Shown one piece after another: positions 52,295 through 62,573 of a stretch of 64,000 nucleotides of DNA. The stretch spans positions 1 through 64,000 of the forward strand of contig JADNYV010000203.1 of NCBI GenBank assembly GCA_015501055.1, written 5' to 3'. Made by a program: the position numbers and the translations under genes. Below the pieces are notes generated by a model. That model was not told where the DNA came from. It made no database searches and saw only the letters and a program-made list of their open reading frames with translations. Source of the stretch: Mucidula mucida. Taxonomy: Eukaryota; Basidiomycota; Agaricomycetes; Agaricales; Physalacriaceae. Position 1 is the stretch's first letter; every line of letters begins with the position of its first letter.

Positions 52295-53631
52295 TGAAGG
52301 ATATACTTGCGGCTGATCGCTTCGAAATACAAGGAGGATGGAATACTATCTGCGCATCCAGAGAAAGCTATTAGCACCCCGCTACAGTGCGTGTTTTCTT
52401 CTGTAGCCGTGCCGGCTACAGAATCTGACATCGTCTACTCCAGCTCATTGCTCGACGCACCAGCCAAGGTGTGTGTTCTCTCCTGTAGCCTGTCCGGCTA
52501 GCTTTTCCAGTTTCACCACCGTTATTACCACGTTATCCTTCGCCCCATGTACGCGTGATATTGCGATGCCGCCGAATTTCTCGTACATGGGGAAAGTTTG
52601 GCTCGGTATCTTTATCAAGAATACGGAACGGGCGATTTCGACCATTGTATGGAGATTGGGTACGATTACGCCTCTTAGGAGAAACGGCGGTTGTCGGCAT
52701 GGTGCGCTGTGGCGGTCGAAGATACCGACGCGGGTTGAGCAGCTGCACTACTGGCGCTACAAGGTGAATGTGGCGGAACCGACCGATATCTGATGTGTCT
52801 ATAATGGCGGTGATACCTGATGTGCGTGAAGAGCATGCGGTATGAGGTGTGGCAAAATGATAAGCTGCAGCAGCAGATAAAGTGGATGGACAAGGAGTTG
52901 CGGTTGCTACACATGCTGCGCGGAGAAGCCCCTTGTGTAAGAGGTTAGAGTGTTGATCGTTATATATACATAATCACTTTAGAGTTTTTGCTTAGTATCA
53001 TATCATGGCGTCCCTCATTCGTTTCATAGTTGCGTTATGTAGTGATACCGTAGTAAGTTATCAATCCGCATCAACTCAGATTGGTATTCCACATTGATGA
53101 GTACGCTGCCCTACTTTTAGTGGTTGACACTGACAGACGGAGCTGTCCTCAGTAATGCCTGGTCACATCATTTCAAGGCGGAGTAGCTGTCGTACAACAT
53201 ACTGTCCACTTGAATCCCCGCATGAATTGACACCCCAATAAACCTATCCAAAAAGGCCAAATATCGTAGAGGCGTCCGTCACGAAATTCAAACTTGTATG
53301 TCACACCAATTTCGCACGTGTTTCCTTTTCTTCGTCCATTCCTTCGCTTTGGTTAGCCTACTCAGGTCCTATAGGCCTCACAGAACGGCTTCCCACATGA
53401 CATCTCGCCATCGACCATGGTCAGAGCACTCCAGCTCGTCCCCTCCGCCAAATAGCCATCAAAGTTCGCTCGAGTTCGGCTCACAAAAGTCAAAACTTGA
53501 CCCGGGATTTAGTCATTTTTGGGATCTCGAGAGCGGAGGCCTGGGGGTCAAGGAGTCTCCCATGCCCTCCGTGGACCCTTCCAACTCATACTGAGGGTGT
53601 CCTGAAAACCCCGAACCTCCCCAATCGTCGT
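52295..53631. other. degenerate coding-like region, no supported gene
   Basis: From about 52300 to 52920 one frame reads like protein with stops (LFQFHHRYYHVILRPMYA, then YQEYGTGDFDHCMEIGYDY, then WQNDKLQQQIKWMDKELRLL). This suggests a decayed gene, perhaps a fungal transcription-factor-type region, but I cannot place it. 52930-53630 shows nothing. Confidence 0.25.
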
Positions 53632-54039
53632 ATGGAAGCCGTCGGACTCGCTGCCAGCATTATCGCCCTCTTGGGCGTCGCAAACAAACTGGCGCAAGTG
53701 GTGGGTAGCTTGTTGGGCGGGGTACATTCCTACAGCTTTGCGTTTGAGCACCCCGTGCTGACTACCATATTTTCTTCAGACCGCCGAATCGACTATCGTG
53801 ATGAAGCGGATTGTTCTTGACCTGACCGCCGTCCATGAGTGTCTTGAGCGAAGCGACTCCGTCGAGGCCGGTCAAGACTTGCATGAGGCGTGCTCTGATT
53901 TGGAAGCGTGCGTTCATCATTGGTGCTATTCAGCATCACTTTGACGCCGTCTTTCTATAGGTCTTTGACCGCCTGCCTCTCGGAATGCATGAACCTGAGT
54001 GCCGAAGGCGACAGCTGTGTTACAATGTTACAAGATTGA
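53632..54039 (+). pseudogene. N-terminal stub of an NLR/STAND-type protein
   Basis: The ATG at 53632 gives MEAVGLAASIIALLGVANKL, the hydrophobic start typical of fungal STAND/NLR proteins. Two plausible introns lead to TAESTIVMKRIVLDLTAVHE and then SLTACLSECMNLSAEGD, with a TGA at 54037-54039. The NACHT/NB-ARC and repeat domains are absent, so only the N-terminal helical domain remains. Recognition rests on the first 20-25 residues. Confidence 0.35.
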
Positions 54040-54480
54040 TTCCGCCTACGCTAATTAAATAGCTAAGGTACTAGTACCCCGACGGACCGTATATAGTGAA
54101 TAATGACAAGTGAATGGCGACGCAGACCACGGGTGCCTCAAAACCCTGCGGGGAAAACCTCTGTGAGGACAAAACCCACGTCAGGGAAAGCTACCGGGTT
54201 ATCGGTGAGAACGGTAAACATGAAAAGTCAGTTGCTTGCACGGAAACGACGTGCGGATATGCCCTTGGATGTGGCAACCCGACGCGTGTAATCGCCCCAG
54301 ATGCGTCCGGCAAGTCGAACAAAGGTAATGTGCCAAGAAGAGGAAATATTTCGAAGGACCCTGTCCCGTAGAATGCCACTGGAAAAAGCATCACGAGGTA
54401 TGAGCCCATCAAGAGGAGGAACATGGCCTAAATAAAACTGGGTCAATGCAAGAGGCCAGATGACAGGATTGTCAAGGAAG
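54040..54480. other. no supported gene
   Basis: Short open frames without recognisable features, ending at an inverted LTR fragment. Confidence 0.4.
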
Positions 54481-54631
54481 TGTTATGAATGGCCATATTT
54501 TCACACTTTCCCATCTTATCATATCTTATCGGGGGCCTTGTCTTATCAACCAACGGACTGTTTCATCATCTGTTTCGTCACCGATCATACTCCTGTTCAT
54601 TATCGAAGCCGTACTCATGTTGGACACACGC
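54481..54631 (+). repeat. 151-bp LTR fragment in inverted orientation
   Basis: Starts TGTTATGAATGGCC and runs through the 3' part of the G1/G2-type LTR in reverse complement, stopping abruptly where the G2 LTR begins at 54632. The rest of this LTR is not found on the far side of G2. Confidence 0.8.
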
Positions 54632-55160
54632 TGTTAGCGACTGACTAAGCCACGAGACTCAACCAGGTACCACAGCAAGAACTAAGGAAGAAAGCGTTCA
54701 CGTTCGTAAGACTAGGCTAGGCCAGGTGTATAAACGAGATCGGAACTAAAGTACAATGATACTACACTACTGCTTATATACTAGTAAGTCTGTGTTTGAA
54801 GCTCCTTGTCCATATGCGTTTCCACTAGGGATGCTCCACGCCCTTGACCCAGTGTTGTATGCTACTAGTCCGTGAAACCATTAAATACGAGTGGTGACTG
54901 CATGTAAGTAATAATACTGAAACGACCATGTGTGCTACGAGTGTCGGCGGTGTGTATACAATAGGGAGTCCATGAGGTATCGGCATGTATGATGTCATCC
55001 ATGTGTTGGGTGTGTGTCCGTCATGAGTACGGCTTCGGTAATGAAAAGGAGTATGATCGGTGACGAAACAGATGATGAAACAGTCCGTTGGTTGATAAGA
55101 CAAGGCCCCCGATAAGATATGATAAGATGTGAAAGTGTGAAAATATGGTCATTCATAACA
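54632..55160 (-). repeat. G2 3' LTR (529 bp)
   Basis: TGTTAGCGAC...TTCATAACA, next to the polypurine tract at 55161-55173. Confidence 0.9.
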
Positions 55161-55173
55161 TCACCCCCTCCTT
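55161..55173 (-). promoter_or_regulatory. G2 polypurine tract
   Basis: AAGGAGGGGGTGA on the minus strand, as in G1. Confidence 0.7.
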
Positions 55174-58100
55174 AAGGCGCAAATTCCATTCTGCGCCAGA
55201 TTTGCTCCATGAGAGCCGCAGAGGGTAACGTGACATCAATAGGTTTGGTGTCAGGCGGTGGCATGGGTCGGAATAGGTGTGATGGAAATTGCGACATGGG
55301 GACTTCGATGCGAGCAAGCGCAGGTGGCTTCGGCTTTTTCGGGTACTGCTGGTGAAAGTCGCGAATGGCTTCGTCGGCATTCTTGAGATTGCATGCCGGT
55401 TCCCATGTCTGTTCGTGTGTGCCATAACCCTTCCAGTGAACCTTGTATTGAAAACCCCCGCGGTACTTCCGGGAATTCACCACTTTCTCAACCTCCCATT
55501 CCGGTTCGGCTCCTTCCAGCACAGGTGGTGGACGCGTGTCTCGGGGTTGCGTCGGAAATTGCGGCTCGTGGTAAGGCGTCAACAGAGCCTCATTGAACAC
55601 GGGATGAATGCTTTTCCACGTGTGAGGAATCTGGAGCTTGTAAGAGCTCGTCCCACTTTCTTGATCACTTTGAACGGCCCGAAGCGTTTGTCATTGAGCT
55701 TCTTCATTGGTCGGTCCGTGCTGAGATTGTCCCTTCCAGCCATACTTTGTTGCCTTCCTTGTACTCTACTGCCTCTGTCCGCTTCCTGTTATAAAACCGT
55801 TTCATGTCTTCTTTTGCCATCTTCAATGCTGACCCCACTTCGTCCCATGTCTTCCTCATGCCGTCGGCAAACTCCTGCGCAGTCTCATTTCTCGATGCCG
55901 TTTTCGGAGCGGTGCCTTTGTAGGGATGTCTGCCCATGTCTGCGAAGAACGGAGTGACTTTGGTCGCCGAGTGAACTCGATCGTTGTAAACGAATTCAGC
56001 AGAGGGTAACCATTCGTGCCAGTCGTTCTGATGGTAGTTGACGAATAACCGTAAGAAATGTTCTATCTCTTGGTTCAGCCGTTCCGTCTGCCCATTTGCC
56101 TGTGGATGGTACGCCGTCGTGAAGTTCCCTTCAATGCCCAACAGCCGGTATAACTCCTTCATGAAACGCGAGTGGTATTGCGGACCTCGATCGTGTATCA
56201 TCTGTCGCGGCAATCCATGTATGGGGAAGATTCGATCGCGGTAAATACGAGCCATGCCTTCTGACGTCAGGGTGGTGTGTGTTGGTATAATGCGTAACCG
56301 CTTTGTGAAATGGTCCACAATGTGCTGATCGCATTGTATCCTCCCGACTCCGGCAACTCGCCGATCATGTCCGTCCCAACTTTCTCCCATGGTTCGCTTG
56401 GTACGTCTATAGGATGGAGGGGTGCAGCCGGTTTTGTGCGATGTGACTTTGTAACTTGGCATTTTTGACACCCTTCCACATATTCGCGGACGTCTCGGCT
56501 AATTCCTGGCCACCAATAGGTGCGTGTGATCAACTCGAGAGTCTTGTACCGTCCGGATGCCCTGCAAGCTGTGCATCATGATGCATTCCAATAACTTTTC
56601 CCCGCAATTCCTTGTCCTTCGGTATGTAAATACGATCTTTCCATATAATAAGTCCGTTTTCCTTCTCTTCCCATCCTTTTTCTTTGTTTTCTAATGCTTT
56701 TTGTACGTATCTGTCTTGTTTCTTTTCTTTGTTTGATTTTGTTAAGTAATTCGTCCTCCGGTGTAGCTACTGTATGTAAAGAAAATTGAATTTGTGATAT
56801 AAAAAACTCCGGTTTTAGTAAAACAACGTTTTCGTTATCTTTTTCCCCCTTCTCAAGGCCTGTCATCCTTGACAAGGCATCAGCTTTCCCCATTGTCTTG
56901 CCCGGCTTGTGAATCATCTGTATGTCATACTCCGCCAACTCCGTAACCCATCGCGCCTGCCTCCGATTCAACTTCTGCGGCTTCCGGAAGTACTGAAGGT
57001 TTTGATGATTGGTGAAAACCTCCACTGTCTCCTTAGCGCCTAGGAGATATTGCCGCCAGTCGTCAATCGAGTCCATAATAGCCATCATCTCTTTGTCGTA
57101 GATCTCATAATTGCGCTCCACTTCGTTCAGCGCGCGAGATCGGAAAGCTACTGGTCTCCATTTTCCATCAACAAACTGGGAAAGAACAGCCCCGTTGCAT
57201 AGTTCGAGGAGTCCGCCTCGACTCGAAACTTGCCGTCGTCGCGTGGTACGATCAGAACGGGTTCTTCCGTCATCCTCCGTTTCAACTCCTCAAACGCCTC
57301 TGCTGCTCCATGCCCCAAACCCACTCGCCCTTCCCGGTTAGCGATGTCAACGGCTTCGCTACTCCCGCAAATCCCCGAATGAAACGTCGGTAGAAGTTGC
57401 AGAAGCCCAGGAATGACTGCACTTCCTTCTTCTTCGTCGGCTCCTTCCATTCCTTCACTACGGCCACTTTTGCCGGATCCATCTTCACTTCTCCTCCTCC
57501 AACAATAACTCCTAAGTAATCTACAGTCTGTGCCTCAAAACTACATTTCTCGGGTTTTAAATACAGCTTATTTACTCGTAATATCTCCAATACCTTCGTA
57601 CAATCTGTCTATGCTCCTCGAGAGTGTTCGTAAAGATAAGTATATCATCTAGGTAAACTATAACATGTCCGTCGTCAATCAACTCCTTCAGAATGTGATT
57701 CATGAACGATTGGAACGTTGCCGGCGAGTTTGTAAGTCCGAAGAACATACTGAGGGCTCGAACAGGCCTCGGTTTGTTCTAAACGCCGCTTTCCACTCAT
57801 CACCTTCTTTGATCCGGATGTTATTGTAACCCCATCGGACATCCATCTTCGTGAAAACCTTTGCTCCCTTCAACTTGTCGATAAGCTCCTGAATCAACGG
57901 CAAGGGGTATCGGTTCTTGATTGTCATGTCGTTCAACTTCCGATAATCCTGTACTGGCCGAAGGCTTCCGTCCTTCTTCTTGACAAAGAAGAATGGTGAC
58001 GCCATGGGTGAGATTGATGGCCATATGCGTCCCGTGCGTATGTTTTCCTCCAAGAACTCGTCTAACGCCTTCTGCTCGGATGGGCTAAGGGGATAAACCT

Positions 58101-58960
58101 TACAGTCAACCGGTTTGGAACCAGGCGTAAGTTCTATCGCGTGATCCCAGGGTCTTCGCTCCGGTAACTTGTCAAAGTCCGCCTTGCTAAATACATCGGA
58201 AAATTCCTCAATGTAAGGTGCAGCAGCGAATGAAGGCTGTTGTGATCTCAGCTTTTCACCGCTTTTGCGATAGTTGTCCCAGTCCATCCAGAACAAACGC
58301 TCTCCCTCTTCCAACTTCTCTTCTACGTCTTCTCCTTCATCTTCCGGCGAGTTATACTCGGGTAGGTAGCCGCAACGGTCTGGGCATCGATCAAAAGTCA
58401 ACGTGGATTCCGTCCAGTTGATCGTGGGGTTGTGATATCGTAACCAATCTAGCCCCAAAAAGATGCTTGTTTTGCCAAGATTGGTGACGGCCAACTCGAT
58501 CTTTTCTGCGTGATCACCATCTTCATCCGGACCTCCACAAAACCTTTGATTGCTCCTCCCTCGTTTAGGGTTCCATCCGCATTGTAGACAGGGAGCTTGA
58601 CCGGTAACTCCTTGATCGGGAGTCCGTTCTTCTCGACGAATTCTTTATTGACACAAGAACCCGTTGCTCCGCTGTCAAGAAGGGCACTCGTTTCCCATTC
58701 AGAGCCTGTGTGTACGCTCTCTATGGTTACTCGGAGTTTCATGTCCTGCCCCTTTGTTCCCCGGATGTACTTCCTCGACTTTTTCAACTCTGTCACAACT
58801 TCCACCGCAGCTTCCTTTGTCAACGCTCTGATCGCCATCACCTTCTCCTCCGTCGCTTCTCTCTCTCTCCGCTCCGGCATCCATGCTCTCAAAATTCCCA
58901 CTGCTCTCGACACGTCATCCTCTCTTAGCCGTTGTGCATCCACTCGGGCGTATTTGGCTC
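55172..58960 (-). pseudogene. G2 pol: protease, RT, RNase H, integrase, chromodomain (multiple frameshifts)
   Basis: Protease LLDSGATGSCVN (about 58660). The linker [19 protein letters not shown] is in normal orientation here. RT runs 58494-57500 ([36 protein letters not shown]). RNase H is 57450-56576 (VFTNHQNLQYFRKPQKLN), integrase about 56570-55610 (CQKCQVTKSHRTKP, GTDMIGEL) and the chromodomain about 55480-55400 (QYKVHWKGYGTHEQTWEP). Single missing bases relative to G1 occur near 58937, 57748, 57594, 57195, 57298, 56554, 56321, 55722 and 55655. None of the five G1 nonsense codons is present. Confidence 0.85.
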
Positions 58961-59088
58961 AAATCTTTCTTTCGCAGGTTTTGGTGGTAAAGTCGTCGAT
59001 GATATTTTAGGTGTTTCAGTACCTGTACTGTAAATAGAATCTGCATCTGACGACCCTCTCCTTAATGACTGCTCCGGCAGGACTGCGT

Positions 59089-60016
59089 CTACTGCGGGAG
59101 CTTCGCAAAACCCAACTCTTCGGCCAGCTTCTTCTTCTCCTCGTCATTCATCTCGGTCCATAAACCCCGAATCGTCTGGGGTCGACCCTTCTTCGGACAG
59201 AACCTGCTGACGTGGCCGTGTTCGCCACAGCTGAAGCAGAGTCCCCTTCGACGTGCATTGTCGATGTCCATCGGCCTGCCGGCTCCTCCATAGGTAACAC
59301 CGGTGGCATCTCGTCGTGTGATCGGCGTCGGGGGTGGGTTCGTAGGATTGGCTCTTGATGTAGCCACCTGCGGAGCTTGAGGCCGGGACTGCATTCCGGA
59401 CCTCTTGCTCGCCGCCCGCCTTCTCCACAGCTGATCGATCTGAAGGATCTGTGCCTTCCAATCCTTGTACTTCTCTGGCAACCCGTCTCGGCTGCCATAG
59501 ATCTGGTCGATGATCTTCTCGTTGACATTGGTCTCGAGAAGTCTCACGACGAATGCGTCATCCTTCGAGTATCCGCCTGAGTGAGCAGGACCTCGAACTT
59601 CTGGAAGAAGTCTTGAGCGGTGTCTTGCCCCTGGCGCAACCGCTCGATCTGGTCTTGCGCGTCTCGCGCGAGGTTGGAATCCACAAATCGCTCCTTCAAG
59701 TCTTCCTTGAACTCCGTCCAAGAGACTGTCCATTCCTCTTCTTCCTCATCGAAGTTCTGGTCCGAGTAGTTCTGGACCCATGCATCTACGTGATCTCCTC
59801 GGATGTAGGAGAGAACAACATCGATCCTTTCGGAGTCAGATGTGAGGTTGTTCTTCTTGTCACGGATGTATGTGAACATGATCGCCACCAGCTCTTGTAC
59901 TTGGACTTGTCCCCGTCATAGTCGTAAGGCTTGTTCACAAGGGATCGGCCTTTGATTTCGATATCGGCATGATGAGCGGGTGTGTGAGGAGCGGTTTCGG
60001 GTGCTTCGTTGGACAT
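59089..60016 (-). pseudogene. G2 gag (two frameshifts)
   Basis: Same protein as G1 gag, with Arg codons where G1 has TGA. Single-base deletions near 59879 (inside WWRSMFT) and near 59574 (inside LTQAGYSKDD) shift the frame. The zinc knuckle CFSCGEHGHVSRFC and the end FAKLPQ are intact. Confidence 0.85.
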
Positions 60017-60599
60017 GATGGATCGGGGTGATGGGATCGGAGATTGAAAGGGTGAAAGTGGGGATATGGGTGATGCGGATTTGGATGAAACGGGTGAGGG
60101 AATAGAGGTTTGGATGAATAGGGAGGGATCGCCTAGATCTGAAATAGAATCCAGGACTTGGTAGGGTGGGGAATGATGATGTGTATCGTAAGGTAAGTAA
60201 AGTAGGTAGGTATCGTAACTGTCTACACTATTTTACCGACTACTGACTACGTATCTACGGAGCCCAAGAGCTCGTCACAAGTTCGCAATTGCCCAGCCGA
60301 CGTCCCTCTGGTGTGAGGTAAGCCGAAGTTTTCCTGGGAACGGGGGTTGACCCGTAAACAGCGCCCACTGAAGTGCAACTGCCAAAAGTTCGTTCTCGTG
60401 AGAGCGGCTACTTCCAGCACCCGAGGCAGTTATCTCTAACTGTTAGCCGGCGCTACTGGGACCAATACACACGTATGCGGACGTGCGCTGGAATTAGGAA
60501 TCCGTCGATCTGTAAACAGGGAAAGGGATGGGGAATGTGCGATGATCAAACAGCGAAGTGCTGATCGACGATCAGGGATGTGTGGTAGGTGGTAGAAAG

Positions 60600-60611
60600 T
60601 AGTTCCGATCT
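60600..60611 (-). promoter_or_regulatory. G2 primer-binding site, perfectly complementary to its own LTR transcript
   Basis: The minus strand reads AGATCGGAACTA two bases inside the 5' LTR. It is a perfect 12-base complement of TAGTTCCGATCT in the LTR (minus strand of 60719-60730). That segment starts about 30 bp downstream of TATATAAG (about 60755-60762), where transcription should begin. Confidence 0.75.
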
Positions 60612-60613
60612 TC

Positions 60614-61142
60614 TGTTAGCGACTGACTAAGCCACGAGACTCAACCAGGTACCACAGCAAGAACTAAGGAAGAAAGCGTTCACGTTCGTAAGACTAGGCT
60701 AGGCCAGGTGTATAAACGAGATCGGAACTAAAGTACAATGATACTACACTACTGCTTATATACTAGTAAGTCTGTGTTTGAAGCTCCTTGTCCATACGCG
60801 TTTCCACTAGGGATGCTCCACGCCCTTGACCCAGTGTTGTATGCTACTAGTCCGTGAAACCATTAAATACGAGTGGTGACTGCATGTAAGTAATAATACT
60901 GAAACGACCATGTGTGCTACGAGTGTCGGCGGTGTGTATACAATAGGGAGTCCATGAGGTATCGGCATGTATGATGTCATCCATGTGTTGGGTGTGTGTC
61001 CGTCATGAGTACGGCTTCGGTAATGAAAAGGAGTATGATCGGTGACGAAACAGATGATGAAACAGTCCGTTGGTTGATAAGACAAGGCCCCCGATAAGAT
61101 ATGATAAGATGTGAAAGTGTGAAAATATGGTCATTCATAACA
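60614..61142 (-). repeat. G2 5' LTR (529 bp)
   Basis: Nearly identical to 54632-55160. It drives the minus-strand transcript. Confidence 0.9.
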
Positions 61143-61343
61143 TCTAACTGCATACCTGCATGAATATCATAGAACAGGATTCGTGATGCCGCTTCTCTCA
61201 TCTATGCTCGGCAGAAGTCTCCGTGTGACGTTCCCGACAGATTAGCGGACACCATGCGCTAGATCTTCGCGAACCGTGAGCATGTGGTCGCGTACTCCGT
61301 CATTGGTCGCAGCCATATCAGCGATGCTTGCCTTCTTACCACC

Positions 61344-62573
61344 ATGGCTCCAAATCTGCGTACTCTCCTGCTGGTCAGCGCATCATTTGTTTCTGCTCAA
61401 ACATGGTGAGACTCTCCTTTGCATACCCTCTCCTCAGCAACTGAAGCCAATTACTCAGGTGCGGAAAGAATTACATGAGTTCTTCCCCCATAGTTCCGCC
61501 CGGTACGACAAACCTTTACTGAGAGTGTATCTTTAGTGGCTCACCTGTTAATCTTCACGTAGGCGGACAATTTGCGATACCCGAGGCGTCAACCAGTCCT
61601 CTTCTGGCTCTGCGCTGTGGTCCCGCCATCAAGCCGTACCTTCCTGAAGATGCGGGTAGCGTCCTGGGTGACCCGACACCCATAGCGATCCTCGTAGATA
61701 CACCCATCACGTTTGACAAGATTACTGGCGCCTCGGAAATATCGCTTCCTGATACCTCTTCCTTGATTGTAACAGTGTCTGTCGATGGGACCATTCTGAC
61801 TTCTGGACGCGTTCCCTTAAACGCGTCGAAGCATGCACTGGAGTTCTCTCTGGACGCCTTGGAGCCGAGGACCGAAGCGTTTACGATTACATGCACGGGC
61901 ACTGCCGCTGGTTTCGAGACAACTTCAACTGCCGAGCTGACATATCTGCCCTCACTTCCGAGCGACATCGGTGGAGCAACAAGAATGGATATGCGGACTG
62001 GAGCGCTACTATCAAGGCTTTCAAGCCATGCGCCGTTTGAACGTGTTTTTCCCATTGGGTTCTATACAAATTTTGATTATCTCGTGCGCAATCTATCGGT
62101 GCTCGGGGAATTGAAGGAGCAAGGGTAAGCAGTCTTTTTACTTCCGCTGTTGACACTTTCTGATGGGTGCAGATTCACGGTGGTGGGTTGCTAGATTAGG
62201 AAAAGTTTTGACGAATGCTCATGTCTGCTCATCATAGGTTCATCCTATACCCACGTTCGATAATCTTACGGCTTTGAGTGAGGTTCTCGACGAAATGGAA
62301 CGCGTTGGTTTATACCTAATGTATGACATGCGATGGTACGTCCTTCGGATTTTCCATGCCTGCCCTAGTCTTCATCTGCGCGCCAGGACGTATATGAACA
62401 CCACTGCCGTCACAGAAGAAGTCAACCGTATTAAGTCTCGCCCGAATCTCCTGCTATGGTACACTGCCGACGAACCTGATGGCACATCAGACCCGCTGAA
62501 TGCCACAGCCCTAACCTACTCCCTCATTCGCTCCCTGGATCCGTACCACCCAGTGTCTCTCGTCTTGATGTAG
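61344..62573 (+). pseudogene. secreted glycoside-hydrolase-like protein, 3' end cut by a retroelement
   Basis: The signal peptide MAPNLRTLLLVSASFVSAQT is followed by a cysteine at WCGKNYM. Exons with ~50-bp introns join in phase: SPIVPPG|GGQFAIPEAS, ELKEQG|FTV|VHPIPTFDNL and MYDMRW|TYMNTTAV. The N-terminal half looks like beta-sandwich sequence (SLIVTVSVDGTILTSGRV). The C-terminal part is barrel-like, with a candidate acid residue in LLLWYTADEPDG. It stops at VSLVLM with a TAG that belongs to the beginning of the next element (TGTAGCG at 62569), while the family normally continues after this point. The precise GH family is not known to me. Confidence 0.55.

Larger units (their letters stand above)
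54632..61142 (-). mobile_element. Ty3/gypsy chromovirus G2, 6511 bp
   Basis: 529-bp LTRs (54632-55160, 60614-61142) differ at one position seen by eye (near 54815/60797), implying a young copy. The order is gag, protease, RT, RNase H, integrase, chromodomain on the minus strand. Outside the MITE it is 14 bases shorter than G1, mainly through single-base deletions that shift the frame. The flanks do not match: CACGC on the left, TCTAA on the right. The left flank is itself an LTR fragment. Confidence 0.92.

Noticed and set aside
54825..55103. Possible programmed antisense gene in the LTR
   Set aside because: Only a frame that happens to be open in the LTR; the minus strand is the element's own transcript direction and upstream of gag.
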